Part shown: positions 7,668 to 18,231 of the stretch, one piece after another
How the letters are laid out: each line of letters opens with the position of its first letter
Numbering within the stretch: the first letter of the stretch is position 1
Assembly: GCA_946500265.1 (NCBI GenBank)
Contig: CAMMVE010000014.1
Span: 1 to 37,093, forward strand
Reading direction: 5' to 3'
Length of the DNA stretch: 37,093 nt
Origin: an uncultured Clostridium sp.
GTDB lineage: Bacteria; Bacillota; Clostridia; TANB77; CAG-508
Translations under genes and position numbers: made by a program
The notes under the pieces: model-generated
What the model saw: the letters and a program-made list of their open reading frames with translations, nothing else
Databases searched by the model: none
Told to the model about the DNA's origin: nothing

Positions 7668-9914
7668 ATGAATACAAAATACTTAAAAACATTAGAATAC
7701 GATAAAATGCTTGATAATTTAAATAATTATTGTAAAACATATTTAGGTAAAGAAGAAGTTGTAAACATTACTCCTGAGTTTTCCGTGGAGAAGGTTACTT
7801 CTGCCTTAGAATTTACCAAAGAGGCTATTAGCTTGATTTTTAGAAAAGGTAATATTCCTCTTTCTGATGTTCCTGATATTTCTTTAAGCATCAAGTCGCT
7901 AGAAAGCAATGGTATTTTATCCATTTCTGCTTTACTAAATATATCAAGATTTTTGAAAATCTCTAGAGAGGTTAAAGAATATTTCTTTTCTTCTGATGAT
8001 ATTGATTTGCAAGAATACGCAAAACTGTATGATATTTTTGATTTACTTTATACAAATAAAAATGTTGAAGAAAAGATTTCTTCTGTTATTATAGATGAAA
8101 ATACTATAGCAGATGATGCCTCTCCTAAGCTTAATGGTCTCCGCAGGCAAAGCAAAAAGTTAGAGCAAGATATTCGAGATAAGTTAAATAATTTTATACA
8201 TTCTAGTACATATTCCAAATACATCATGGAGCCAATTGTTACAATTCGCTCTGATAGGTATGTTATTCCTATTAAGGAAGAATATCGTTCTCAGGTAAAA
8301 GGCTTTATTCATGATGTTTCTAGTAGTGGTTCTACTGTTTTCATGGAGCCAATTTCTGTTTTTGAGTTAAACAATGAAATTGCAAATATAAAGGTAGAAG
8401 AAGAAATTGAAATAGAAAAAATTCTCACCAACTTATCTGCAATGTTATATGACTATACTGATTATTTTAGGAATAATATATCCCTTTTAACGGACTTAGA
8501 TTTAGTATTTGCAAAGGCTTCGTACTCCATCAAAATTGATGGTATTTTACCTAACATCAACAGTAAAAAGTCTGTTAATCTAATCGGTGCAAGACATCCT
8601 TTAATTGATAAAACTGCAGTTGTACCTATTGATATTTCCATAGGAGAAAATTATACATCTTTAGTAATTACTGGTCCAAATACTGGCGGAAAGACTGTTT
8701 CTTTAAAAACATTTGGACTACTGCTTTTGATGGCATACATAGGCATTTACATTCCGGCTAAAGAAGGTAGTAATATATATGTGTTTGACAATATTCTTGC
8801 GGATATTGGAGACGAACAAAGCATCCAAGAAAGTTTGAGTACTTTTTCATCTCATATGACAAATATCGTAGAAATTACAGAGAATGTAACTTCTGAGAGT
8901 TTGATTTTATTAGATGAGCTAGGTTCTGGCACAGACCCTATTGAAGGTACAAGCCTTGCTATCAGTATTTTAAAACATTTTTATGATATTGGCGCTACTG
9001 TAATATCTACAACACATTATCAAGAGCTAAAAAATTATTGCTTAACAACAGACGGATTTCAAAATGCAAGTTTTGAATTTGATGTTGAAAATTTAAAGCC
9101 TACATATAAATTGCTAATAGGAATACCAGGAAAAAGCAATGCATTTGCAATTAGCAGGAAATTAGGACTTAGTCAGGAAATATTGAACTACGCAAACTCA
9201 ATTCTAAAAAAAGAAGATGTTGGCATAGAAGAATTAATGAAAAGCATATATGATAATAAAATTAAAATTGAGGCTGAAAAGGAGCAAATAGATAAAAACT
9301 TAGCTCAAGCTGAAGCCCTTAGAAAATCATTAGAAAGTGAAAAAAATCGTCAAAAAGAGAAAGAAGATAAGATTTTGGAAAAAGCAAAAACAGAAGCTAG
9401 GGAAATTATTACTAATGCAAAGGAAAGAGCAAACCAAGTAATACGAGAATTAAACAATGTAGAAAAAGCCAACCTTGCAAAAGCAAATAATTTAAGAAAT
9501 TCATTGAATGACGAATTAAAAGAAATCTCTCCTTCCGCTTCTTCCTCAGGATTAAATTTAGAAGCATTAAAAGAGCTAAATAGCAAGTTTAGTTTGAAGA
9601 ATAGCAATATAAAAAAATCGGCTCACTCTTCTGTTACATTTGCCAAAGGAAATACCTTCAAAACTCAAACTATATCTAGCGAAATAAATGTAATAGGAAT
9701 GAATGTGGACGAAGCCACATTTGTAATTGACAAATATTTAGACGACTGCGCAATTGCAAAACTCTCACCTGTCAGAATTGTGCATGGAAAAGGTACAGGA
9801 AAACTAAGAGAAGGAATACACAAATTCTTAAAAACAAATCCTCATGTAAAATCATTCCGCTTAGGCACATTTGGTGAAGGTGAAATGGGCGTAACCGTAG
9901 TAGAATTAAACTAA
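7668..9914 (+). CDS. mutS2: Endonuclease/ATPase MutS2
   Basis: MutS2 family ATPase, linked in the family to recombination control and rescue of collided ribosomes. The 748-residue protein has a MutS-like core, Walker A GPNTGGKT (336-343), Walker B LILLDELGSGTDP (about 413), a long charged coiled coil (about 500-640), and a C-terminal Smr domain (about 673-748) with VHGKGTGKLR. It is somewhat shorter than typical members (about 780). The LDLRG motif that opens the Smr domain in studied homologues reads INVIG here (673-677), losing the acidic residue. The start follows AAAGGAA. The gene runs opposite to pheST and ends one base before a family B repeat. Confidence 0.95.
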   Translation: MNTKYLKTLEYDKMLDNLNNYCKTYLGKEEVVNITPEFSVEKVTSALEFTKEAISLIFRKGNIPLSDVPDISLSIKSLESNGILSISALLNISRFLKISREVKEYFFSSDDIDLQEYAKLYDIFDLLYTNKNVEEKISSVIIDENTIADDASPKLNGLRRQSKKLEQDIRDKLNNFIHSSTYSKYIMEPIVTIRSDRYVIPIKEEYRSQVKGFIHDVSSSGSTVFMEPISVFELNNEIANIKVEEEIEIEKILTNLSAMLYDYTDYFRNNISLLTDLDLVFAKASYSIKIDGILPNINSKKSVNLIGARHPLIDKTAVVPIDISIGENYTSLVITGPNTGGKTVSLKTFGLLLLMAYIGIYIPAKEGSNIYVFDNILADIGDEQSIQESLSTFSSHMTNIVEITENVTSESLILLDELGSGTDPIEGTSLAISILKHFYDIGATVISTTHYQELKNYCLTTDGFQNASFEFDVENLKPTYKLLIGIPGKSNAFAISRKLGLSQEILNYANSILKKEDVGIEELMKSIYDNKIKIEAEKEQIDKNLAQAEALRKSLESEKNRQKEKEDKILEKAKTEAREIITNAKERANQVIRELNNVEKANLAKANNLRNSLNDELKEISPSASSSGLNLEALKELNSKFSLKNSNIKKSAHSSVTFAKGNTFKTQTISSEINVIGMNVDEATFVIDKYLDDCAIAKLSPVRIVHGKGTGKLREGIHKFLKTNPHVKSFRLGTFGEGEMGVTVVELN

Positions 9915-10084
9915 CTTGAACAAAAGGGACACTCCTAAAAGTTCAAAAATTTAAACAAAAGGATAGACGCTGTTCGCTTTTTAATAATAAAGGGCAGAAG
10001 TATTCTAATATTTAGAGGAATGTGTGAAGGAGTGTCCCAAAAGTTTAAAAACTTGAACAAAAAGGAGTGTCCCTTTTGTTCAAG
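9915..10084. repeat. Palindromic intergenic element, family B copy 3 (full, long)
   Basis: About 170 bp with terminal inverted repeats CTTGAACAAAAGGGACACTCC and GGAGTGTCCCTTTTGTTCAAG. An internal reversed GGAGTGTCCC copy lies near 10029-10038. It occupies the whole gap between convergent mutS2 and mtaB. The mtaB stop codon (TGA, 10082-10080) lies inside the right terminal repeat. It may serve as a bidirectional terminator. Confidence 0.88.
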
Positions 10085-11403
10085 TTCCAATTAGCTCTAG
10101 CCCAGCTAGTTCTGCTATTTTCACTTGTTTTATTTCATTTTCCCAATTCTCATTAGTCTCTACTTTTACTACTAAATAATTTGTTGTATGTCCTTTCATG
10201 TATCTTCTTCCATTTTCCAGGTGCGGTTCTTCAAAAAGCACTTCTACTTCTTTTCCGATGTATTGCTTATTGTATTCTTTTTCGTTTTTGTCTGATAATT
10301 CTATTAATTTTCTACTTCTTTCTTCTTTTACATTTCCGTCTATTTGATTTGGCATAACTGCTGCTCTTGTGCCTTTTCTTGGCGAATATTTAAATATATG
10401 CATTTTATAAAATTTAATTTCTTCTAAATTTTCATATGTTATATTAAATTCTTCGTCAGTCTCGCCAGGAAATCCAACTATTACGTCTGTTGTTAAAGAT
10501 ACTCTAGGATATGCTTTTCTGAGTAGCTTTACCCTCTCTTTAAATTCCTCTATTGTGTATCTTCTATTCATTCTTTTTAAAGTATCATTGCAAGCACTTT
10601 GGAGCGATAAGTGAAATTGGTCACATATTTTATCTAATTCTGCTAATCTGCTAACAAATTCTTCTGTAATTAATATTGGCTCCAACGAACCGCAAACGTA
10701 TTCTTTGTATTCCATCTATTCTATTTATATCTTCAAGTAAGTCTATTAATCTATATTCCCTACTATGCTTTTCTCTCTTTGCGAAATCTCTTCCGTAAGA
10801 TGCTAAATGTATTCCTGTAATTACAACTTCTTTTATTCCTTTTTCTGCTATTTTAGTTATTTCGCTTATAACGCTTTCAGGTCTTCTACTTCTAATATGT
10901 CCTCGTGCAAATGGAATAATACAATATGAACAAAATCTATCGCATCCGTCTTGTACTTTTATGACTGCCCTTGTTTTTTCTGTAAAAGTCACATCTCCAA
11001 AATCAGCATAATCTTCGCAATGCATTACGTCTGCTATACTTGTTTGTTTCTCTTCATTCAATATTTTTTCCACATGAGAAACTATATTTTTCTTCTCATT
11101 TGTCCCCAAAATCAAATCTATTTCAGGTATTTTTTCTAAGTCTTCCTTAGCCACCTGAGCATAACATCCAACTGCAACTAAAATTGCATTTGGATTAATC
11201 TCTTTTACCTTTCTAATCATTTGGCGTGACTTCCTATCTGCCATATTAGTTACAGTACACGTATTAACTACATATATATCAGCAAATTCGTCAAATTCAA
11301 CTATTTCATATCCACATTTTTTAAACTCTTGTATCATTCCGTTTGTTTCATATTGATTAACTTTGCAACCCAACGTACAAAATGCCACTTTTTTATTTTC
11401 CAT
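10080..11403 (-). CDS. mtaB: tRNA (N6-threonylcarbamoyladenosine(37)-C2)-methylthiotransferase MtaB, interrupted by one +1 frameshift
   Basis: Radical-SAM enzyme that converts t6A37 to ms2t6A37 in tRNAs reading ANN codons. The N-terminal part carries LGCKVNQYET, NTCTVTNMADRKSR, VGCYAQ and the cluster motif CDRFCSYC. The second part carries LHLSLQSACNDTLKRMNRRY, DVIVGFPGETDEEF and a C-terminal TRAM region. The frame changes at codon 238: ...IQRIRL is followed by CGG, and only by skipping the C does the conserved GSLEP continue. With one base skipped the product is 440 residues, normal for the family, and no other lesion is visible. Without recoding the first part would end 12 codons later. The start is the ATG at 11403 opening MENKKVAFCTLGCK, but no strong Shine-Dalgarno is evident before it. 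Confidence 0.9.
10689..10695 (-). other. Putative +1 frameshift site in mtaB (TTG C GGT)
   Basis: In the incoming frame the codons are TTG (10695-10693) and CGG (10692-10690). Skipping the C at 10692 reads GGT (10691-10689), the Gly of the conserved RLGSLEP. A small stem GGTTC/GGAGCC begins at the shift. The same arrangement occurs twice in feoB. Confidence 0.7.
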
Positions 11404-11552
11404 TCTACTACCTCTATAAAAATATTTGACATATTAAATTTTAGCATATTTTGTCTGATTTTACAATCGTCTTTATGCTTAAAAATTTTGGGGAGTAATT
11501 CCTCTTTCATCTTTCTTTTATAGAGATAGGAGTTTCCCCAACATCAAAAAAA

Positions 11553-11618
11553 TGGACAAAAGGGACACTCAAAAACGTCCAAAAAAATGGACAAAAAGGA
11601 GCGTCCCTTTTGTCCAAG
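11553..11618. repeat. Palindromic intergenic element, family B copy 4
   Basis: TGGACAAAAGGGACACTC at the left, and GGAGCGTCCCTTTTGTCCAAG at the right. The arms use GGAC/GTCC, as in copy 2. It lies immediately after groEL, between it and mtaB, and could end the groEL transcript. Confidence 0.82.
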
Positions 11619-11628
11619 TTTTATTTTA

Positions 11629-13269
<1,641 letters not shown>

Positions 13270-13397
13270 TTACCTCCTAATTAAATAACTTTTTAGTTTT
13301 CCTAATTTAAATCTTTTTAGTTTTTATGATTTAATTTGCTTAATTTTTTTAATTAATTATATACTTTGCTGTTAGTATATTTTCTTTTTAACTTTGC

Positions 13398-13721
<324 letters not shown>

Positions 13722-13777
13722 TTAATATGTACAAAATATAAATATATGATTTATATTTCATATCGTATTAACGTATT

Positions 13778-13804
13778 TTAGCAGTCTTTATTTAAGACTG
13801 CTAA
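13778..13804. promoter_or_regulatory. CIRCE-type operator (HrcA site) before groES
   Basis: TTAGCAGTC, nine bases, GACTGCTAA: a perfect 9-9-9 inverted repeat. The classic CIRCE is TTAGCACTC-N9-GAGTGCTAA, so one position per arm differs and the change is symmetric. It lies directly downstream of the -10 box, where HrcA would block transcription. Confidence 0.9.
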
Positions 13805-13805
13805 A

Positions 13806-13834
13806 AATATATACCCTTTTTAATTAAAAGTCAA
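13806..13834 (-). promoter_or_regulatory. Sigma-A promoter of groES-groEL
   Basis: On the minus strand TTGACT (13829-13834), 17-bp spacer, TATATT (13806-13811). The CIRCE element starts two bases further on, overlapping the expected transcription start. Confidence 0.85.
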
Positions 13835-13861
13835 TAGGTTAAAATTAAATTTCACAAAAAG

Positions 13862-13890
13862 TTCACAATTTCAAATATATATGTTATAAT
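13862..13890 (+). promoter_or_regulatory. Sigma-A promoter for the DUF4190 gene
   Basis: TTCACA (13862-13867), 17-bp spacer, TATAAT (13885-13890), running divergently from the groES promoter. A leader of about 115 bases follows. Confidence 0.75.
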
Positions 13891-14011
13891 TATGCTATAA
13901 TTTACCAAGAGGCTATATATTAATAGCTTTTTGATAAGATAAAATATTGCTCTAATAGAGGTTGGTTTAAAATTTTTATAACCAAATATCCTCAGAAAGG
14001 AATGAATTTTT

Positions 14012-14389
14012 ATGGATTTAGAAAAAGAAAAGCAAAATTTAACTGATGAGAAAAATAGTAATTTGGCTACACCAAGTACTGCAAATACCCAAAATTATAC
14101 TGAAAATAAAGTATCTTCTGGAGCTATTAATGAAGCTACAGGATACGGAATAGCAGCTTTAGTATTTGGTATTCTTTCTATAGTGTTTTTATACTTTATA
14201 GTAATAAGTATTCTATCTGCTATACTTGCTATAATATTTGGATTTACAGCCATGAGAAAAAGCGACAAGGGTTTTGGTAAAGCTGGTTTAATTATGGGTA
14301 CTATTTCTATACTTATCACATTTTTATTATTCTTATTTTTACAAGTATTAGATGTATCATTATTTACAATTCCAAGCTGGTATAGATAA
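14012..14389 (+). CDS. DUF4190-type small membrane protein
   Basis: A 125-residue protein. About 45 hydrophilic residues rich in Asn, Thr and Lys are followed by two hydrophobic segments (about 50-75 and 90-115) separated by the short basic loop AMRKSDKGFGKAGLIMG. This GIAALVFGILSI...KGFGKAGLIMG arrangement matches the DUF4190 family, whose function is unknown. AGAAAGGAATG lies upstream of the ATG. It is a single-gene unit between the groES promoter region and deoD, with a family C repeat downstream. Confidence 0.75.
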   Translation: MDLEKEKQNLTDEKNSNLATPSTANTQNYTENKVSSGAINEATGYGIAALVFGILSIVFLYFIVISILSAILAIIFGFTAMRKSDKGFGKAGLIMGTISILITFLLFLFLQVLDVSLFTIPSWYR

Positions 14390-14430
14390 TATTTTAAAAT
14401 TATTATAGCTAAGCTTTAATTAATTATTTT

Positions 14431-14502
14431 AGTGAAACATTGGGACACATTAAAATGTGTCCCAGACTATTGACAAACTCTAGGATTTTCCAATGTTTCA
14501 CT
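14431..14502. repeat. Palindromic element, family C (72 bp)
   Basis: Terminal inverted repeats AGTGAAACATTGG (14431-14443) and CCAATGTTTCACT (14490-14502) flank an inner perfect hairpin GGGACACATT / AATGTGTCCC (14442-14463). It shares the GGGACA core with families A and B. It lies between the DUF4190 gene and deoD. Confidence 0.85.
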
Positions 14503-14542
14503 GATTTAAGAACACGGATGAAAAGAAATGGAGGAATTTTTT

Positions 14543-15253
14543 ATGCCTATTCATTGTAATGCAAAAAAGGAAAATATTGAGAAAACTGTTTTTATGCCTG
14601 GTGATCCACTAAGAGCTAAATATATTGCAGAAAATTTTTTAGAGAATGCTAGACTTGTTAATTCTGTGAGAAATATGTTAGCCTACACTGGAACATATAA
14701 AGGAAAGCCTGTAACTGTATTCTCTTCTGGCATGGGAATGCCAAGTATGGGAATATATTCATATGAATTATTCAAATTCTATGATGTAGAAAAGATTATA
14801 CGTATTGGTTCATGCGGTGCGTATAATGAAGAATTAAATTTGTTTGATACTATTTTAGTTGACAAAAGCTACACTGAAGGGAACTTTGCTTTCGAATGGA
14901 GTGGAAAATCTGAACATATTGCTGAAGCAAGCAATATGCTTAATTCCAAATTAGAACAAACAGCAAAAGAATTAAACATAAACTGCATAAAAGGAAACAC
15001 TTTGTGCAATGACTGCTTTGATGGATATTTAGATGATATAGATAGTTTTATTGCAAGATTTCCTAAAGATTTAAATATAATAGCTTGTGAAATGGAAGCA
15101 TTTGCTCTGTTCTATATGGCTAAATATTTTAATAAAGAAGCGGCTTGTCTGCTTACTGTAGTAGACTCACATTACAAAAATCAAGAAAGCACCCCAGAAG
15201 AAAGGGAACGCTCATTGAATGATATGATAAAAATTGCATTAGAAAGTATTTAA
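14543..15253 (+). CDS. deoD: Purine nucleoside phosphorylase, DeoD type
   Basis: Phosphorolysis of purine (deoxy)nucleosides to base and (deoxy)ribose-1-phosphate, for purine salvage in the cytoplasm. 236 residues, the usual length for the hexameric DeoD class. Motifs include MPGDPLRAKYIAENF, VFSSGMGMPSMGIYSYELF, IRIGSCGAY, and EMEAFALFYMAKYF near the nucleoside-binding site. The later region TVVDSHYKNQ stands where DeoD has the catalytic Asp loop. The start MPIHCNAKK was chosen because GGAGG sits eight bases before it, and the in-frame ATG at 14528 would place that site inside the gene. The stop is directly before a family A repeat. Confidence 0.96.
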   Translation: MPIHCNAKKENIEKTVFMPGDPLRAKYIAENFLENARLVNSVRNMLAYTGTYKGKPVTVFSSGMGMPSMGIYSYELFKFYDVEKIIRIGSCGAYNEELNLFDTILVDKSYTEGNFAFEWSGKSEHIAEASNMLNSKLEQTAKELNINCIKGNTLCNDCFDGYLDDIDSFIARFPKDLNIIACEMEAFALFYMAKYFNKEAACLLTVVDSHYKNQESTPEERERSLNDMIKIALESI

Positions 15254-15254
15254 T

Positions 15255-15439
15255 GTCGGTTTGGGGACAGGTCTCCCGCCGACATTTTGTCGGCAAAGGG
15301 ACAGGCCCGCCTTTTGCAAACCATATTTTTCACTAATATCACTATATAAATATAGCATAATATCACAATTTATCTTGTCGTCTGCGGACCTGTCCCCCAG
15401 GCGACATTCTGTCGCCTGGAGACCTGTCCCTATCCCGAC
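15255..15439. repeat. Palindromic intergenic element, family A copy 3 (full)
   Basis: About 185 bp beginning GTCGGTTTGGGGACAGGTCT and ending AGACCTGTCCCTATCCCGAC. Inner hairpins are GCCGACATTTTGTCGGC and CAGGCGACATTCTGTCGCCTG. The outer pair GTCGG/CCGAC differs from copy 1 (GTCGT/ACGAC) in a compensatory way. It exactly spans the gap between the convergent stops of deoD and the P-ATPase gene, so it may act as a shared terminator. Confidence 0.9.
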
Positions 15440-15440
15440 A

Positions 15441-18014
15441 CTATAGCCATTCACCATATTTTTTGATGTATCTTCTTTTTATGAATGATGCTAATATACA
15501 ATATAAAATTGGTACGCATAAAATTATGCTGAAATATTGAAGTGGTATTGGTACTAATCCTATATACTGTCCTATAAATGTAAATGGTATTATTATAGCT
15601 ATAATGCTTAATCCTATTGATGTTGCATACACTGCTTTTGAAGCATTGCTTTGTATAAATGGAGTTTTTGATGTTCTTATAACATGTAGTCCTACTAAGT
15701 TTGATACTACTCCATATGAGAACCATATTGACTGGAATAATGCTGCATCTGGGAGTCTTAGTTCGAATACGAACCATAAAATTGCAAATATCATTAAGTC
15801 GAATATTGAGCTTGTTGGTCCCATAACTAACATAAATCTTTTTAGACTTTTCATATTCCACACACGTGGTTTTTCCAAATATTCTTTATCTACATTATCA
15901 TATGGTATAGATAATTGCCCTATATCATAAAGTAAACTTTGCACTAGAAGTTGTATTGGTGTTATTGGGAAGAATGGTAATAACACACTTGCTATAAGTA
16001 CTGAAAGCACCTCTCCAAAGTTGAAGCTTACTGCCATTTTTATATATTTCTGTAAGTTTCCGAATGTTTTTCTTCCTTCTACAACTCCGTCAGTAAGTAC
16101 ATCTAAATCTTTCTCAAGAAGTATAATATCTGCAGTTTCCTTTGTAATATCAACTGCTGTGTCCACAGATATTCCGACCTCTGCATTATGCATTGATGGA
16201 GCATCATTAATTCCATCTCCCATGTATCCTACTACATTTCCTGCATCCTTTAGTATTCGTATAATTCTTGCTTTTTGAATTGGAGAAAGTTTAGCAAATA
16301 CATTTGTCTTTTTTAAAAGTCTTCTTACGGCTGCATCTGATAGTTTTTCTATTTTGCTTCCAAGTACTATTTTATCTGTATTGATATTTACTTTATCACA
16401 AATTGCTTTTGTAACATATTCATTATCACCTGTTAGTACTATTACTCTAATTCCATCTTTGTTAAGTCTTTCAATTGCTCCTTTTGCGCTTTCCTTTGGT
16501 GGATCTAAGAATCCTACAAACCCTATAAGCACCATTTTGGACTCATCTTTTACAGAAAATTTCTTTATATCTTCTATATCATTTTTCTGTGCAACTGCAA
16601 CAACTCTAAGTCCTTGCTTATTTAATTCTTTTGAAAGTTCTAAAACATCCTTTTTAATTTCTTTTGTAATTTCAGAGACTTCACCATTGTAATCTACCAT
16701 GGTACAAATACTTAAGATTTCTTCAACTGCGCCTTTTGTAATAAGTTGTTTTTTCTTTCCATCAGATACAACAATAGAAAGTCTTCTTCTTGAAAAATCA
16801 AAAGGAATTTCATCAACTTTTTCGTAATTTTCCTCTATTCCTCTAAGGTCACTTTTTTTAACTCTAGCAATTACAGCTTCGTCTATACTTCCTTCCAAAC
16901 CAGTTTGAAAATATGAATTTAGGAAAACATGTTTTAAAACTCTTTTATCTTCTTCTCCTTTAATATTTAGATATTTTTCTAACACTATTTTGTCTTCAGT
17001 AAGAGTACCAGTTTTATCTGTACACAAAACATTCATTGCTCCAAAACTTTGAATGCTGTCTAATCTTTTAACAATAGTCTTCTTTTTAGACATACGTGTA
17101 GCACCTTTAGCCAAGCTTGAAGACAAAATAACAGGAAGTAGTAATGGAGTAATACCAATAGCAATTGCCACAGCAAATGTAAATGCAGTAATAGTACCGT
17201 GTTTAGCTGCGTTAGCAATAAATGTAATAGGAATTAAAACTAGCATAAACCTAATTAACAATTTACTTACACTATCTATTCCCTTTTGGAAAGCCGTCTT
17301 AGGCTTTTCTTCGGTTATCGTATCAGCAACTTTCCCAAAATAAGTATCATCACCAGTTTTAATAACAATTCCTGCTGCAGAACCACTAATTACATTAGTT
17401 CCCATAAAGCAAATAGTATCTAAGTCCGTGATATCTTCAATTTTTTCTTTTTGCTCAGATTCCACAAGCTTTTTAACTGAATCACTTTCACCAGTTAGCG
17501 AAGACTGATTAACAAATAAATCTGTAGCTTCTATAATTCTTAAATCTGCTGGAATAAGATCTCCTGCATTAAGTAAAATAACATCTCCTACAGTAACCTC
17601 AGAAGTAGGAATTTTTGTTTCTTTTCCATTTCTAACAACCTCAGCCTTAGCAGAAACTAAATTTTTAAGCTTTTCTGCAGCTTTATTAGACCTATAAACC
17701 TCAAAAAACTCTAGAAGAGTACTAGCAGTTATTAAAATTAAAATAACGATAATATTCGCATAATTAGGAGGTGTTGTAAGAATAACATCAGTATAAAAAA
17801 GCACCAACACAATTCCCAATAAAATCAAATTAAACGTACTAAACAAACTCTCGAAAAAATAATTATACCATTGCTTAGGCTTCTTCTGCTTAATCTCATT
17901 CTTTCCATATTTATCAATATTCTTTCTAGCCTCCTCGGTAGAAAGACCTCTCTTTTTAAAACCATTTTCTTTAATAAACTCATCAACAGAACTTGTACAC
18001 TCTTTTTCGTACAT
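15441..18014 (-). CDS. mgtA: Magnesium-transporting P-type ATPase, MgtA-like (P3B)
   Basis: ATP-driven cation importer of the inner membrane, 857 residues. The order is an N-terminal cytoplasmic region, two membrane helices (about 57-100), the actuator domain with TGES (174-177), helices M3-M4, phosphorylation motif CTDKTGTLT with Asp333, the nucleotide domain (KGAVEEI), GDGINDAPSMHNAEVGISV, and six C-terminal helices. The QSFGAMNVLCTDKTGTLT stretch and NSYFQTG are typical of MgtA and separate it from Ca or heavy-metal pumps. The M4 motif reads TPLLLP (289-294), where MgtA proteins usually have TPEMLP, so a membrane Glu is missing and substrate assignment is less certain. Its start follows AAAGAGGG. 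Confidence 0.85.
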   Translation of the reverse strand: MYEKECTSSVDEFIKENGFKKRGLSTEEARKNIDKYGKNEIKQKKPKQWYNYFFESLFSTFNLILLGIVLVLFYTDVILTTPPNYANIIVILILITASTLLEFFEVYRSNKAAEKLKNLVSAKAEVVRNGKETKIPTSEVTVGDVILLNAGDLIPADLRIIEATDLFVNQSSLTGESDSVKKLVESEQKEKIEDITDLDTICFMGTNVISGSAAGIVIKTGDDTYFGKVADTITEEKPKTAFQKGIDSVSKLLIRFMLVLIPITFIANAAKHGTITAFTFAVAIAIGITPLLLPVILSSSLAKGATRMSKKKTIVKRLDSIQSFGAMNVLCTDKTGTLTEDKIVLEKYLNIKGEEDKRVLKHVFLNSYFQTGLEGSIDEAVIARVKKSDLRGIEENYEKVDEIPFDFSRRRLSIVVSDGKKKQLITKGAVEEILSICTMVDYNGEVSEITKEIKKDVLELSKELNKQGLRVVAVAQKNDIEDIKKFSVKDESKMVLIGFVGFLDPPKESAKGAIERLNKDGIRVIVLTGDNEYVTKAICDKVNINTDKIVLGSKIEKLSDAAVRRLLKKTNVFAKLSPIQKARIIRILKDAGNVVGYMGDGINDAPSMHNAEVGISVDTAVDITKETADIILLEKDLDVLTDGVVEGRKTFGNLQKYIKMAVSFNFGEVLSVLIASVLLPFFPITPIQLLVQSLLYDIGQLSIPYDNVDKEYLEKPRVWNMKSLKRFMLVMGPTSSIFDLMIFAILWFVFELRLPDAALFQSIWFSYGVVSNLVGLHVIRTSKTPFIQSNASKAVYATSIGLSIIAIIIPFTFIGQYIGLVPIPLQYFSIILCVPILYCILASFIKRRYIKKYGEWL

Positions 18015-18034
18015 ATTTCAACCCTCTTTCGTTT

Positions 18035-18095
18035 GTCGCTTCAGGGACAGGTCTCCAGCCGACATATTATCACCGCATGGCATTCTCCAAGCGAC
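18035..18095. repeat. Palindromic element, family A copy 4 (short, degenerate centre)
   Basis: GTCGCTTCAGGGACAGGTCT at the left and CTCCAAGCGAC at the right, so the ends pair as GTCGCTT/AAGCGAC. The inner region GCCGACATATTATC is decayed. It lies in the leader of the P-ATPase gene. Confidence 0.75.
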
Positions 18096-18231
18096 ACAAT
18101 TATTATTTTATCAGCCAACTCTATCCTCATCATAAAAATTATACCATATAATATAAAAAAATATACAAAATATGTAAATTTATTTTGTATATTTTTTGTG
18201 CAGTTTTAGTGTGTCCATTTGTGCTGTTTTC

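Noticed and set aside
10080..11403. Calling mtaB (and feoB) plain pseudogenes
   Set aside because: Each break is a single base at the same C|GGN signature, and all conserved motifs are intact on both sides. Decay remains an alternative but does not explain the shared pattern.
15261..15446. Short reading frames within family A repeats, giving peptides such as GTGLPPTFCRQRDRP
   Set aside because: The same peptide appears wherever the repeat occurs, on either strand and without ribosome-binding sites, so it is a by-product of the repeat.
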